Below are positions 47,223 to 58,832 of a stretch of DNA of 64,000 nucleotides, piece by piece. This DNA comes from Neolentinus lepideus HHB14362 ss-1 (taxonomy: Eukaryota; Basidiomycota; Agaricomycetes; Gloeophyllales; Gloeophyllaceae), in NCBI GenBank assembly GCA_001632425.1, contig KV425558.1, positions 159,508 through 223,507 on the forward strand. The letters run 5' to 3'. The notes under the pieces are model-generated. The model saw only the letters and a program-made list of their open reading frames with translations. It was not told the origin of the DNA and did no database searches. Each line of letters opens with the position of its first letter. Position 1 is the stretch's first letter. The position numbers and the translations under genes are program-made.

Positions 47223-48406
47223 AGGTTTCAAATATTTGCTGGGAGGGATATTTTCACGTCAGTACCTACATAATACCAGTCCAAGACACTCCAGTATGCA
47301 TCTGCGGCGGAATACAGCAAGACGCAGTCCTTGGCGTCCTTTATCCAACCGCAAACTGAGAGGGAACAATACTGGGCTGCGCGTGCTCTTGTAGCCGAAA
47401 CTCTCTTATCACAAGAGACGACACACCATGAAGATATACGGAGAGTCATATCCTCAGAAGAGCTGAAGCGTTCGGTAAATGGATGAATCACCGTTACTAC
47501 TCTATATTGATTCAAATTCGCTCTAATCATCGGTAGAAGGAAATCTCGGAAATAAGGACGATATACGAACGAGGTCAAACGAAGCTGGAGAGATTTATTG
47601 TGAGACAGGCCATCGTTCTGCCTCCCGACCTTATTGAATATGTCAATCTTAGTTGGGCATCTTGTGCATTTTCACCTTCATGACCCTCGGGGTGGTCCTG
47701 AACTTCCACCTCAATCAGAAAGTCTCGGCTCGCCCGCCGACACATTTTACAATTCCTATTCTTTCACCATTCACCTCCGTGGTGGGTTACCTCGCACCTC
47801 CCTCTTGCCAGTCTGCGTCTGACAGATATACCTTAGATCGAGCATGAGATGTCAACTGTATCTTTTCGCACCATTGCTTGCTTGATTCTGTTAGGATCTT
47901 TACTATTGTATGCTGTATACCGCCGTTGGGTCGGAAGACTACGCGGATGACACTTCACACCCTTGTCGGCCGGTCTCGAAGTCACTGTATGGATAAGTCC
48001 TACTTCATGTACGTGAACGATGTATGTATATCTCAGCTGATGACCTTACCGAAGTGAACCTCAACTTGAACAAAGATGACATCTCCGTTACGAGAGGTCG
48101 TTTCGTTTCGCGCGATCCAAGTACTGATCACCCATGACCCATTGAACAGAGTACAAACATGATACATATGATACAATTCTTCAACCTTGCCAAGGATAAC
48201 GATAATGAAGACCGAATGTAAGTCCTATCCTCTTCCCATCATAACGTTCGTGCAGTCCATACGAACGACCCATCTGTAGCCCATATTGTCCCGGCCACGG
48301 ATCGTTGATGCAGAACCTGTTGTAGCGTTGCATGTCAGGGTGGCCTTGTCTAAGAACATGTCAGGCGTACTCACAGGTATGAAGGTCTCCACAGTCGATA
48401 AGCGGG
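47223..48406. other. Intergenic region
   Basis: About 1.2 kb. A 33-codon open stretch at 47846-47947 begins with a hydrophobic anchor followed by YRRWVGRLRG, but it ends at once. No supported gene. Confidence 0.4.
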
Positions 48407-48526
48407 TCAGGCGATGGTGCAGTAGCTATTGCCACCGCTCCCGCCATTCTCCTCTTCGACGGGGGTTGTGGTGAGGACGGTATCCTCAGCCGCGGTGATG
48501 GTGGTGTAATCGGTGAAAGAGTCCAT
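48407..48526 (-). CDS. Candidate mating pheromone precursor (CaaX peptide, 39 aa)
   Basis: A single exon on the minus strand, ATG at 48526 to TGA at 48407, encodes 39 residues ending EEENGGSGGNSYCTIA. The last four residues form a CaaX farnesylation box (Cys-Thr-Ile-Ala), as in basidiomycete peptide pheromone precursors. An acidic processing region (EEEN) lies about ten residues before the cysteine, where maturation usually occurs. The N-terminus (MDSFTDYTTITAAEDTV) is the short acidic/Thr-rich leader often seen in such genes. A TATA box stands about 100 bp upstream. Precursors are often 40-70 residues, so this is at the short end. No STE3-type receptor is visible in the window. Confidence 0.65.
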   Translation of the reverse strand: MDSFTDYTTITAAEDTVLTTTPVEEENGGSGGNSYCTIA

Positions 48527-48628
48527 CGTGTTGGATAAGAGTTGAGAGCGGGTAGTGCGAATGATAGAAGGTAGGCTTTGGTTCTTCGAGTAGAAAACGG
48601 CCTGAGGAACTGAAGGATTAGGCTGGCC

Positions 48629-48635
48629 TTATATA
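48629..48635 (-). promoter_or_regulatory. TATA box of the pheromone candidate
   Basis: TATATAA on the minus strand, about 103 bp upstream of the ATG at 48526. It is the only strong TATA box near this short gene. Confidence 0.5.
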
Positions 48636-48828
48636 CCCCACAGGAGGCGTATTTCGGATCCGGTGGATGTAGGAGATGCCACTCCTGAGCTGTGGCTTTC
48701 TCGGGGATGCGACGCTCTACGTTCGAACATTCTCTTCCGCAACCAAGCCCCTCCTTGTCTGTGAAACGTCCAGGAGACGTTTCGACAGATCAGCTTCATA
48801 ATAGGCATGGTCCAGCGATACAGCCACC

Positions 48829-49295
48829 ATGACGGAACACATGAGAGGAACTTTTCCTGCTGAAAAACGGGATGATGACCAGCAGCCGCGCTTTGATGTC
48901 TCAGGTGAACAAGAGATGTTCCTCTTCAGGTACGTGGCCACAGGACCGTGCCTTGAATTCTTTTTGTTTTCTAACGCGGATCAGGATAGCAAAGCAACCG
49001 TAAATTACAGATTATTGAAAGTATACCGCTGTGTCAGAATGAAACTATGAAGTTCCGGAACGACGAAGATAGGCCATCTAGACCTAACCCCTATTTTGAC
49101 GGGCGGGCGCTCAGTCTGACACACGGGCCTCTGGCTGACCTTCTGAAGGTGCTCATGGCATTCGCAACTTCGACTGACGGCGACCTGCAGACGCACATTG
49201 AATGGGTCCACGAGAACGACGTTCAGAAGCTAGCGAGGTGTGACCTTGAACGCAGTGACGATAGCTTCACCTGTGGAGCAGTTTGTTCAGGGTAG
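48829..49295 (+). CDS. Possible hypothetical gene fragments
   Basis: The ATG at 48829 opens 33 codons ending at a gtacgt donor (48929). A second stretch, open from about 49011 to TAG at 49293-49295, reads like protein (RPNPYFDGRALSLTHGPLAD, THIEWVHENDVQKLARCD). The two blocks do not join in phase with the sites I can see. Either another exon is missing or this is a relic. No family recognised. Confidence 0.25.
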
Positions 49296-50236
49296 GCTAT
49301 GATCGAGATAGAAGCCGAGGAGGGGCACTGGTCACTTAGGAGACAATGTGCGATGCGGGGCGCTGCTCTTAGCACTAAGCTCTCCTTAGACATGACTCGA
49401 GAAAGTGAAGATTGTGTGAACACCTGATGTCTATTAGGCCAACCCTACGCAGGTTCTCCTATGCGCTTTCGGGAGAATCAAGACTCACTGATTCTAGCGT
49501 TTGGCCAGTAGCCACTGGCCATCGAGGCCGAAGGGCACAAAAAATGGCAACATCCCCATGACCCGTCAAACATTAGCCACTCAACTCACCGTTACCTACT
49601 TGCACTCTGCGCACTCTAATCTCTAGGCAAGGCCAGGAACAGCAGTCCTGAGAACACAAAAGCTAGGGTGCCTGTGATTGAAACCCGAATGGGCACTCAT
49701 ACATAGAAAACACAAGACAGGTAAGTTTCATACTTATCTGCCACTATCCAGCGTATTCTTTGACTGATAGGTGAGACAAAGCATGAGGATACCTACCGCC
49801 ACACGGCCCAATATATATGCTCTGGTCCTCCATTATTATGAAGAATCAGTACGTTTCAGGAAGAGCATGCGAACCCGACAGAGCCGTCTCCTGAATGGGG
49901 TATGCAACTATGTTGCATATGTGAGCCGTTCTCTCACTCTGGTGGATTATCCTCAGAACTATATGGGTGATGTGTCCATCAAGAACAGCTCGTCATCGAT
50001 CTCAGGGCAAATAATTCTTGACCCACGTCGGCTAGCAGAAAGTATGTAACCTGGCCATATGCATAAAACCTATATCAATCCTAAATACAAGGTGACTTAG
50101 GTATTTTCCAAAGACTATATGCAAGCATCTAATGAGGTAAATTGGACAATTATTGATAAACAAATCGTCTAGATAGTGGAGAGAAAGCACGACAACTAAA
50201 TGAAAAGAAAGATAAGCACTGCACACTACGTCCCGC
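49296..50236. other. Region downstream of the second Zn2Cys6 regulator
   Basis: About 940 bp, no gene recognised. Confidence 0.45.
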
Positions 50237-53200
50237 TTACCGGCCAGGCATTTGCCACTGTTGCATGATCGCCGACCAGTTCTCATGCAAGCTGTAATTC
50301 GACTGGACTTGCAGCGGTTCCTCCGTTGGCAGGTCACTCAGCACAGCACCGTGCCCGTCCACAGCGTGCGGATTATGGGCATGATACACTGCACCACTCA
50401 TATACTGCTGCTGCTCCATCCTCGGGTCTGACACATGTTGCCAATGTCCGTGGTGCTGCTGCACGGGAACAGTGGGCCCAGCCTCGTAATACACATTGTG
50501 ATCCACAAGCTGCTGCTGCGGTACGGACTGATGAGGTGCAGACTGGTGTGACACTGGTTGCTGAAGTGGCAGCGGTTGTTGCTGGATCTCATGCGCATAT
50601 ACCTCATGCACATACGTCTCTTGGGGCGGTCCACTATACTCTTGCACAGGCTCACTGTACTGAGGATGGTATGTCCCTGGGCCCGGTTCATACTGCGGTT
50701 GGGCTTGGGCTTGGACTTGGACTTGCTGCGGCGCATAATGCTGCTGGGCAACGGGTATCCGCGAGTTGATCTCGTCGACCCACTGGCGCATCTGCGCGTT
50801 CTTGTAATACGCATCATGCATCTGAGCATTCAGTTCGCCATCAAAGCCCTGAAGCTGATGCACCAATGCCGGATGGACACCAGCATACGGCTCCGAGTCC
50901 ACAGAGTGCGGCGAATGGCCTGCCTCGCTCACTGCAGGCGGTGTCGACGTAGTTGACCCATTGGATCCTTCCAACGGGCTAGTGACAGAACTGGACGCCT
51001 TGGACGTGCTCTCGGAGGGGTGTCGACGACTGAGCGACGACTGCGCAACCTTCGTAGCAACCGTGTGCGTCCGGCCACTGAATATCGATAGCTCATCCTT
51101 CTTATCGTCTGACCTGGTCGGCGTGAAGATGTCCTTCCGCGGCGGCTCCAGGCCCTGCTGTCGGATGTCGACGTACGTCTGCGTCGCCTTGTCGTATAAG
51201 CGGCGAATTATGGGCTGGAAGCACGTGATCAACAAGTCACACCATCGGCAGTCTCAACACACCCACCAAAAACTTGACTGCCCGGCCTCCAAACGGTGCC
51301 GCTCGCTCGTATAAATCGCGCGCGAGGCGCAGCTCCATCAGCGCCGCCTGCGCCACCTTCGATTTCGTGCCGTGGGTGACCACAGACGCAAGCATGACCT
51401 GCAAGTGCAACCATCAGCACATCCCTCCTCAACTGCTAGACCGCATGAGGAAGACTAACGGAACATGAGAAGCCGTGGGTAAACAGTACCCAGAACCTCG
51501 CGATCTCCCTTGGGTACTGCTCAAATGACTCGCGCACAGACGCGAGCAGATCGCATGCGCTCCGGTAACCCGCAAGAAATGACGGCGCGTACTGGCTCCG
51601 CATCGGGTCGTCTGGGAAGTCCTTCAGCGCTTGGGCAAAGAACGTCCGATGGACATATAAAAGGGCTAATTAATCATAAGGGTCAATACATTCAAGAGCC
51701 CTAGCGCAAGTAGACAGGAGAAACGCACTTAAATGCTGATAATTGATAGGCATGAAATGTTGCATTGTCTCCGCAAGCCCACGGTTTTGCGGTGCGGGAG
51801 CAGTCGCGTACTTAGGCAATTCCATCTCGCGGATTTTACGATCCAGCTCGAGGATAACCGAGTATTTCGGCGACCTGGCGGTGAGCGTGCCCTGCACCAC
51901 GGCAGACACGCATTCCTTGCCGAAGCGCGCTTTCCAGTACGGAACTGCGAAGCACGCAGTAAGCAACAGAGGATAAGATGAGAAGGACGGGGCGCATACA
52001 GCTAGGTAAAATCGTGCCATCCTCAGCCATCGTCTGCTCGATATCTTGAGGTAACTCAGTATCGACGAAGGGGATGGAGAATGTCGGCAGACGGCCCGTG
52101 GCTAGACTCTGTGGCAACGGAACATCAACCATCAATCCACGAAGTGATGCATGCCTATGGGTAGAAGCTGCACTGACCTGCCAGCAATCCGTGATGAACA
52201 GTTCCCAGAATAGTGCACGCCGTTTCTGAACTTCACCTGGTGAGAGGTTCCACCGCGCACAATCACGATCTGCAGATGACACGTCAGATCAGTAAACAGA
52301 ACATCAGCAGATCATATCTTCTATTATCACTCACGGAGTCCAATCTGTTCACCCATACAAACGCGACACTTATCAGATAACCAGGACACCGTGGAACAAC
52401 GACGACTCGACTACTCACACTCTGCGCCAATTTACTGGCCAAACCCCACAGAGCCCAAGTCGTCTCAATACTGTGCTCCCCCGAACACATCCCCTGATAT
52501 ATTGCCATCAAGCTCACCGTCTGCACTGTCGCCACGCTTGGGGGCTTCTCCAATATCGGCTCCAGATTCAACGCCGCCCTGCTCAGCTGATAATACAGCT
52601 CCGCTTCGTCATTATCCGGCGCGGCGGGCATGTTCGGATCCGTAAGGGCTCCGAAGCAGAACACAACGAACATCAAAGCAAGTGCATGAGGACCTGAATT
52701 GCTCTCCTTATCTTTACTATTGGGCGGGTGCTGAGCGTAGGGGTCGCGGATGAAGGGCGCGGAGCCATTGATACTCTCGGGGTAGAAGTAGGGGAAGAGC
52801 TCCTCAACGAGTTGACGGCGGGTTACAGCGCCGTAGTGCCAGCATTCTTGTTCGAGGTAGCATTCGCACAACGTCCAAGCTCTGTCGTAGGGAGGCAGAT
52901 AACGCTCGATGAGAGTCTGGAGGTCAGTAGCAGCGTATTCCGGTGGTTTGGACGGGAATGAATGGGAGAGAGTGGTGAGTTGGGGAGGGAGGTCATAGGC
53001 AGGACGTGGGGGTTCGGAGACATGGGCAGAGGGTTGCTCTTCGGAACCGTGATCCTAGCAAGACGTAAGGGGTGTGCAGACGCGGATGCAGCTACGTACT
53101 CACAAGTAGTAAGCTCTAAATGTGCTCTTTATTAACTGCCGATCTCCCGGACTTCTTCCGAGTTTAATAGGGACTCACCTCGGACCCAGCAGACCTTCCA

Positions 53201-53921
53201 TAGAACGTCGCCCCTCCATCCTCTCTAACAGCCAAGGTCCCGAAGGCGTCCAAAGTTTCCGATTCCTCGTCCTCCTCACCTGTATTTGCACGCCCCTCGC
53301 CCTGCGCTGCACCATGCAGCTCAAGCCCGGACTTTATCTTCAGGAGGTCCCGACGCAGGAGCGGGTGCGGCTCACGCGTGATCGTACCTTGCAGAATCGA
53401 GAGCGCATCTTCAAGCTGGCGAATGCGGTCACCTACGCAGAGTTGGGCAACTTAGTACTAGACTCTTAAAGATAACCGAACAGGGAAATGATACGGACTC
53501 ATCTCCTGTATCTTGCGGTGCAGCTTCTCTGTGTCGGCCAGAACAAACCTATGGGAGAGCGATGATTAGAACGAAATGCATCAAGTCCGCGGGGTGGAGT
53601 CGTACCGTGTGCCCTGGCCCGTTGTCAGGCTCCCTGGAGTACATGCTCAAGGTTCAATTCTGGACCACATCGCAACTCAGACGACATACCATTCGGGCAT
53701 ATGGAAGCGCATCCTCGCCGCTTGCACGACGAGCAGGGTATAGTTTTATCACATTTTAGTTTCAATCTAGGTGCGAAAAAGACGGGTGTCACCGCCAGGA
53801 TTAGCTGGGCCTGCATATAAGAATTACCCCGGCCGATTTACCGTCGACACTCGGCGCAGGATATTGCACCCCGTGCGCGCTTGAGCTCTTGCTCCTGGAC
53901 GCGTAAACTGTTGCCCTTCAT
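50237..53921 (-). CDS. Zn2Cys6 transcription factor with fungal_trans domain (955 aa)
   Basis: Thirteen exons: 53921-53842, 53766-53690, 53633-53606, 53548-53499, 53432-53179, 53054-52419, 52344-52335, 52269-52178, 52108-52000, 51944-51729, 51665-51460, 51398-51267, 51214-50237. Every phase agrees, giving 955 residues. The zinc cluster reads CAECRRLKLKCD, KTIPCSSC and KRRGCASIC with all six cysteines, followed by a coiled-coil-like dimerisation segment (FVLADTEKLHRKIQEM, RIRQLEDAL). The regulatory middle domain includes MAIYQGMCSGEHSIETTW, IGLHRDCARWNLSP and RRALFWELFITDCWQ. The C-terminus is Gln/His/Pro-rich. Exon 7 is only 10 nt long. Confidence 0.9.
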
Positions 53922-56900
53922 GGCATAGATGTGGTTGCGATCGCCGTCGTCGTAGTCGATGGCAAAGGCATCTCAAATACTTGATGCACTGGGGAAGGGC
54001 CGTCCACGATCACTCAGCTTCTTCGCACGCATCTGGTCCGTATTTCCTTTTCGGAAGATTTGCTTCCGTAATTTACTTCCCCACGCCTTACATCAGGAAA
54101 ATGTCATCCGGGCTTAGCGGTCTTTCCCAGTCTTTTTCGGTCTTAGGACGACTTATTTAAGGAAAATTAAGCCAAGTCCCGGCGCCTAAAGCACCGAAAG
54201 GTGGCGAAAGATCGCCGAAAGTCCGCCTAAGACGCCTAAGGAAATTTAAGCCAAGTCCCTTCGGCTTGACATTTTCCTGATGTACCTGGGATAATTTGCA
54301 GACAATACTTGGAATACACACGCTCGCCAAACCGTCCTTGTCGGCGGTACAGCATCAGTTTCACCATTAATGTGCAGCGGAGATTGCGCGTTCATCTGTG
54401 TCGGAATAACCGCCCTAACTTATGCTTCGAAGCAAGACTGGTCAAATTTTACTGCTGCGTTCAGATTTGATCTGCTGGATGCTGTACGATGTAGCTTGAT
54501 CGACAAGTTTGCGAGCATGCAGATTCATGTACGGGGAAGCGCCACGGCCGAACGCAAGCGCTGAGGCAGGTTGCAAGTACCGCTTTCCGGGAACTCGGTC
54601 GACCGCCCACTTGGTGTACCAACCTCCCGCGTAAGCTGTAACTCACGTGATCCAAGATTGTAGTTCATAGGACCCTCCCTTGCCATCCCAAGGACAATCA
54701 ATATTGCATTAATGTTGGCGAGACGGTTGCGACACATGACATCGCCCTTGTAATGGTGCACTCGCACGATGAGGTTATTGCCTTCTCATGGTGGACGTAA
54801 ACACCCAGCTAACTAATATGAGACCACGACGCCCGAGGGAGATCTCCGCACACGGAATAGAGACCCGACCTGTGTACTCCGCAGCCTCAGGAATCTCTTC
54901 CTCAAGGCGACGTAAACGCTAACGCTTATACGCCTAACTCTAGGCCTTAGACCTGACACAGTGTCACCATTGGCTGGGAGCAGGCTGCCGTGGGTTTGCA
55001 GTCGCTGGACTCGGCGCAGGTAAGAACATAATTTGACAGGAATTTGAAGATCAAATTGAACATCGCAGTGTTCCTAGTAGATGACCGGGGTTCGGCCGAA
55101 CAGTGACTTAGCGTCAACCGAGCGTTGATGCCATCTGCGAGCGAAAAAGCTGCGGCTGAGACGGCGAACTCCATATTACGAGACACGTCTGCACCTCGCC
55201 ATCCCGACAATGAGGTCCGGTCGCACTCTGTGCCGGATCCCTGGGTTGGTTATAACGCAAAGTAATCGCCGTGTCGACGACTCGCCAAACTTTTGATCAG
55301 CTAGTCGAGAACCTGTATAATGACCGTGCACACCGAGCACCGTAGATCTCGGACAGCTTGGAGAGATTTGGTGAACGTAATACTGATCGACGCAACTGTT
55401 GACCGACGAGCGCTGCGCTGTCACCGCCCGCAGATTTCGGACAGTAAGGTCCAGAGCTGGCCCATTACTTCCAACTGGCTGCAAAACGATAGTCGTTCTT
55501 CTCTACACAGAGGCAATGCAGAGATATACCTTATTGAGATGCCCGAGGTGGCGAAAGCGATTCCCCGGTAAGGACTTCATCTACTAGAGTTTCTCGGAAC
55601 GCCTCCCGTTTTGCAGCCACTTGCAAGTCGGTACTTAGTCGGGACTGATACTAAAGAGGTTTGGCTTACCGAACTTGATCGAAGCTTGATCACCTGCGTC
55701 GGACCAGGCACTACGCCCACGACATTCTCGAACCTTACTAGCGCCCAGCCAATTGCGGGTAACTGCGAGATCACAGACGGAGGAAAATGCACGCGCCATT
55801 ATTCGCTGGGGTTAATAAGCCTCGGGTGACGTATACGCACTAGTAGTCTCGCAGCATCGTCGGGCGTATTAGAAGGTCTCTCGAACTGGGAAGCTCGAGC
55901 AGGCAAGCAAAGAATGCGGGAGAGTCCAGCCAGAGAGTCTAGAGCACTGGGATCTTTAACGGGCGCGGAATTCAAGCTTTGAGGGTAGCTGCGGTATTCT
56001 GAGTTACAGGCCCTGAGTCTGGACTCTGGCAAGTGATACTTAAACTTCAAGTACACGACCGCGGGCACTTTTGATCATGACCTTGCATCTGAATGTCCGA
56101 AGAAGAGAATCGAAGGGGGTGGTGATCGTGCCGTTGACTGGATGGGTGAAATATATGCCGTTCTCTCATCTAGTGAGATAGTGTGCAGATCTGCTCCCAG
56201 GGAAGTGAAAGGCGGGATGGCGAATAAGCGGGCAAGGGATAGGAAGTATCTTACCAGGAGATGTTATGGCTAGCTGCGTTCCACACAGATGCATGGATTC
56301 ACGTACAATACCTATAATGTAAATCCATCTTACCAGGTCGTGTGCCCAGGTAAACTGGCCATGTAGTGTTATTCACGAGCTCTGTAATCCGGTGGAAGGG
56401 TGCCCTAACGCTAATCTCAAACGGCGGAATTAGAATAGCAGTGCTCTCAACGTGTTTGACGGTCAATCTGCTGGGAAAGGAGAAAGTTAACGAAGTCTCG
56501 GCCGCCGGAGAAGAAAGAAACACTACACTGTGGTCTTCCCTTCTCACAGTCATCTACAATAGCCATAAAACATATTCATTTGGGGCCTCCATGCGCTCAG
56601 GCAGTAGTCATCCAACCCACCTCAAAAGCCGTTGAGCACATCATGTAAGGGCTCTAGAATCCCTACGAACGTGGCACTGAGCCTAGTCGTAGACTCCGAA
56701 GGTGATCCATTTACCATGTGTTTTCTCAATACTCCACTTTTCGAACGCTCGAGAGCTCCAGAATGCGAGGGCCAAAGGCACAGGTGCTGCCCATTGTCGA
56801 CTGAAAAAGACCAGAATTTGACGGAAGGGTACTGAGCCTAATCGCAGATTACGCGAAGACGCCGTCAATAAATATGACACGAAAGCGAAAACCTGTCCAG

Positions 56901-57592
56901 TTGTACGGTTAGCCAGTCAATGAAGAAGGCGTGCCCGTTGTCCTCTGACAGTCGACTCCGCAAATCCACTTTATCTTATCATATGCCCGCGATCGCTTAT
57001 CCAGTGACGGACGATCCCACCCTGAAGCGTCAAGATCTGAGGAAGAGGGTACAGCGCAATTGCAGACGGTGCTATTCGAGGTGTATAGCTCTTCCCGTGC
57101 TCAATGGTAGATCCACCGAGACAGGTGTAAATTAACAAGCTGTACGATAAGCGAAGGTACGGACCCACCTCTGGAGTGATTTGCTTGTTCTCTGGTCGCG
57201 TGACCGATGCCAGTTAATCGCATGTCGAAAGCACATTTTCTATAGGTCGCACAGGATGCTCACACCGCGATTTAGAAGCCATAGAGAGATATTAGGCGGA
57301 CAAGCGATGCTACTGCCCTTCGCTCCATGCACGCTGGTCGGAAATCTTGCCAAATATATCTGAAGGAAGATGCGGGCACGGTGAATGAATTGGCTGCTTG
57401 GGGTAACAAGCTATCATAAGACACGCACTTCACTAGTGGTGGTCGTCCTGCCTCTATGACCAAGCCAGCCTAGCCACACGCATCGACGTTCCAAATAAAG
57501 CAAATAAATAATACACAATACCTATCATACAAATCCATTGTCTTCACCACGTGCCCAAACCCATACCCTTCTCTGCTGGATCTAAACTCGGA
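53922..57592. other. Intergenic region with a MITE, no gene recognised
   Basis: About 3.7 kb. Apart from the small inverted-repeat element at 54091-54282, it contains only short, mixed-strand open frames. None shows splice sites chaining into a longer protein or any known motif. Confidence 0.45.
54091..54282. mobile_element. MITE with 16-bp inverted repeats and TA target site
   Basis: The first 16 bases (54091-54106) and last 16 bases (54267-54282) are perfect inverted repeats. The element is flanked by ta on both sides (54089-54090, 54283-54284), the target-site signature of Tc1/mariner-like elements. The 192-bp element has no coding capacity. An internal 12-bp direct repeat (aagccaagtccc) occurs at 54169-54180 and 54248-54259. 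It lies about 170 bp upstream of the Zn2Cys6 gene start, so it may affect that promoter. Confidence 0.75.
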
Positions 57593-58669
57593 TCAATCAG
57601 TCTTCACCCTCTCATACCCCTGCCCCTGCCCACCCCAGCCGAAAAACCAGCTCGATCTCCTCTGTACCTGCGGTTGCGACCTCGCATATCCTGGCCCGCC
57701 CTCACCCTCATAATCACTGGGCACCTCGACCTCCTCGAACCGTCCCCCTCCATTCCCGCTCGCGATGCGTTCTCTCAAATCCGAGTCTGGCGAACCCCGC
57801 GACGGCGGGACATAAGAGGGCATCGGGATCTCGGGTACGGGCATCTGCACAGACGGGAGCGAGGCAAGCTCCGCCTCAAGCTGCCTACGTCTCTCCAAAA
57901 TTGATTGTGTGTCGGAGGATTGGGACGGCGGCATGCTCGGCCGCAGAGGTGGCGATTCGTTCAAAGCACGGTTGGAAGCAGAGGCGGAGGCAGCACTGCT
58001 CTGATTCATGAATGCCGCGCTCGTCGCGAGTATGCTTGGGCCGTAGGAGCGCCAGAAGCTCATCGCTGTCTGCACTGGCCCGGATACCGGGTCGGTGAGC
58101 GTCGGTGGAGTGCCAGCGTTCACACCCGATCGTTCTCCAGGTGCATCTCCCTGATTAACTGTAGAAGCGGCAATGTGATTCCATACGGCACGCAGCTTCT
58201 CCTGTGCGAAGGCGTACACACGCGTCTTGAGCGAGGCGAGCCCGGCATCGATCTGCGTCTCATGTTCCGTGAAGAAGGGTTTTAGGTGACAGACATAGAG
58301 GTAAGAGGAGCCTTGAGTTTGTGGGAGAGCGAGATAGAGTAGGAAGAGTGTCTTTAGAGGGTAATAGAATGGAAGCCTTCGGACAAGAATGTCCTTGATT
58401 ACAATGAGTTTGGAGTAAATTGGTAAGGCATACCATGATATCAGCCACTCTGCTACATATTCCACACCTACTATACACCCGAGGACGGACCAGTACATGA
58501 GCCAGCGCTCGAGCTCCTCTTCCGAGGCAGGCCGCTGAGACAGCGTCTTGTACGACGCGTAACCCGGGTACAGGAACGCCGAGATCGAGCTGCTCGACGA
58601 TTAAAGTCAGTGTTTACTTCCAATTCATTCTGCTTACCTTATTATACGGAAAGTGAGGTAGAACAACAT
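57593..58669 (-). CDS. TB2/DP1/HVA22 (Yop1/REEP) family ER membrane-shaping protein
   Basis: Exons 58669-58638, 58589-58434 and 58376-57593 give 323 residues. The N-terminal 110 residues match the REEP/Yop1 family: MLFYLTFRIIS, AFLYPGYASYKTL, EEELERWLMYWSV, LPFYYPLKTLFLLYLALPQT and GSSYLYV...LKPFF. These hairpin membrane segments bend ER tubules. The rest is a long cytosolic, Ser/Pro/Gln-rich tail ending RRSSWFFGWGGQGQGYERVK, absent from the roughly 180-residue Yop1. The 57-nt intron at 58433-58377 contains no stop and is a multiple of three. It shares a divergent promoter (about 160 bp) with the BAH-PHD gene. Confidence 0.85.
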
Positions 58670-58832
58670 GGTGGTTTATCGATGGCAGGAGGAGAGGACT
58701 TGCGCCGCAGTGCAGCACGCACTGGGATGGCCGTAAGTAGGAAATCTAAAGATAGCTTTGTCGGCAAGCTCCGAGCGTCGCGTTGCACTCGGAAGTTTGC
58801 GAGTTCGGTCGCGACCTTCCTTTACGCCTATC

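Noticed and set aside
47846..47947. Hydrophobic 33-codon frame resembling a cytochrome P450 signal anchor.
   Set aside because: It stops immediately and no downstream P450 motifs follow.
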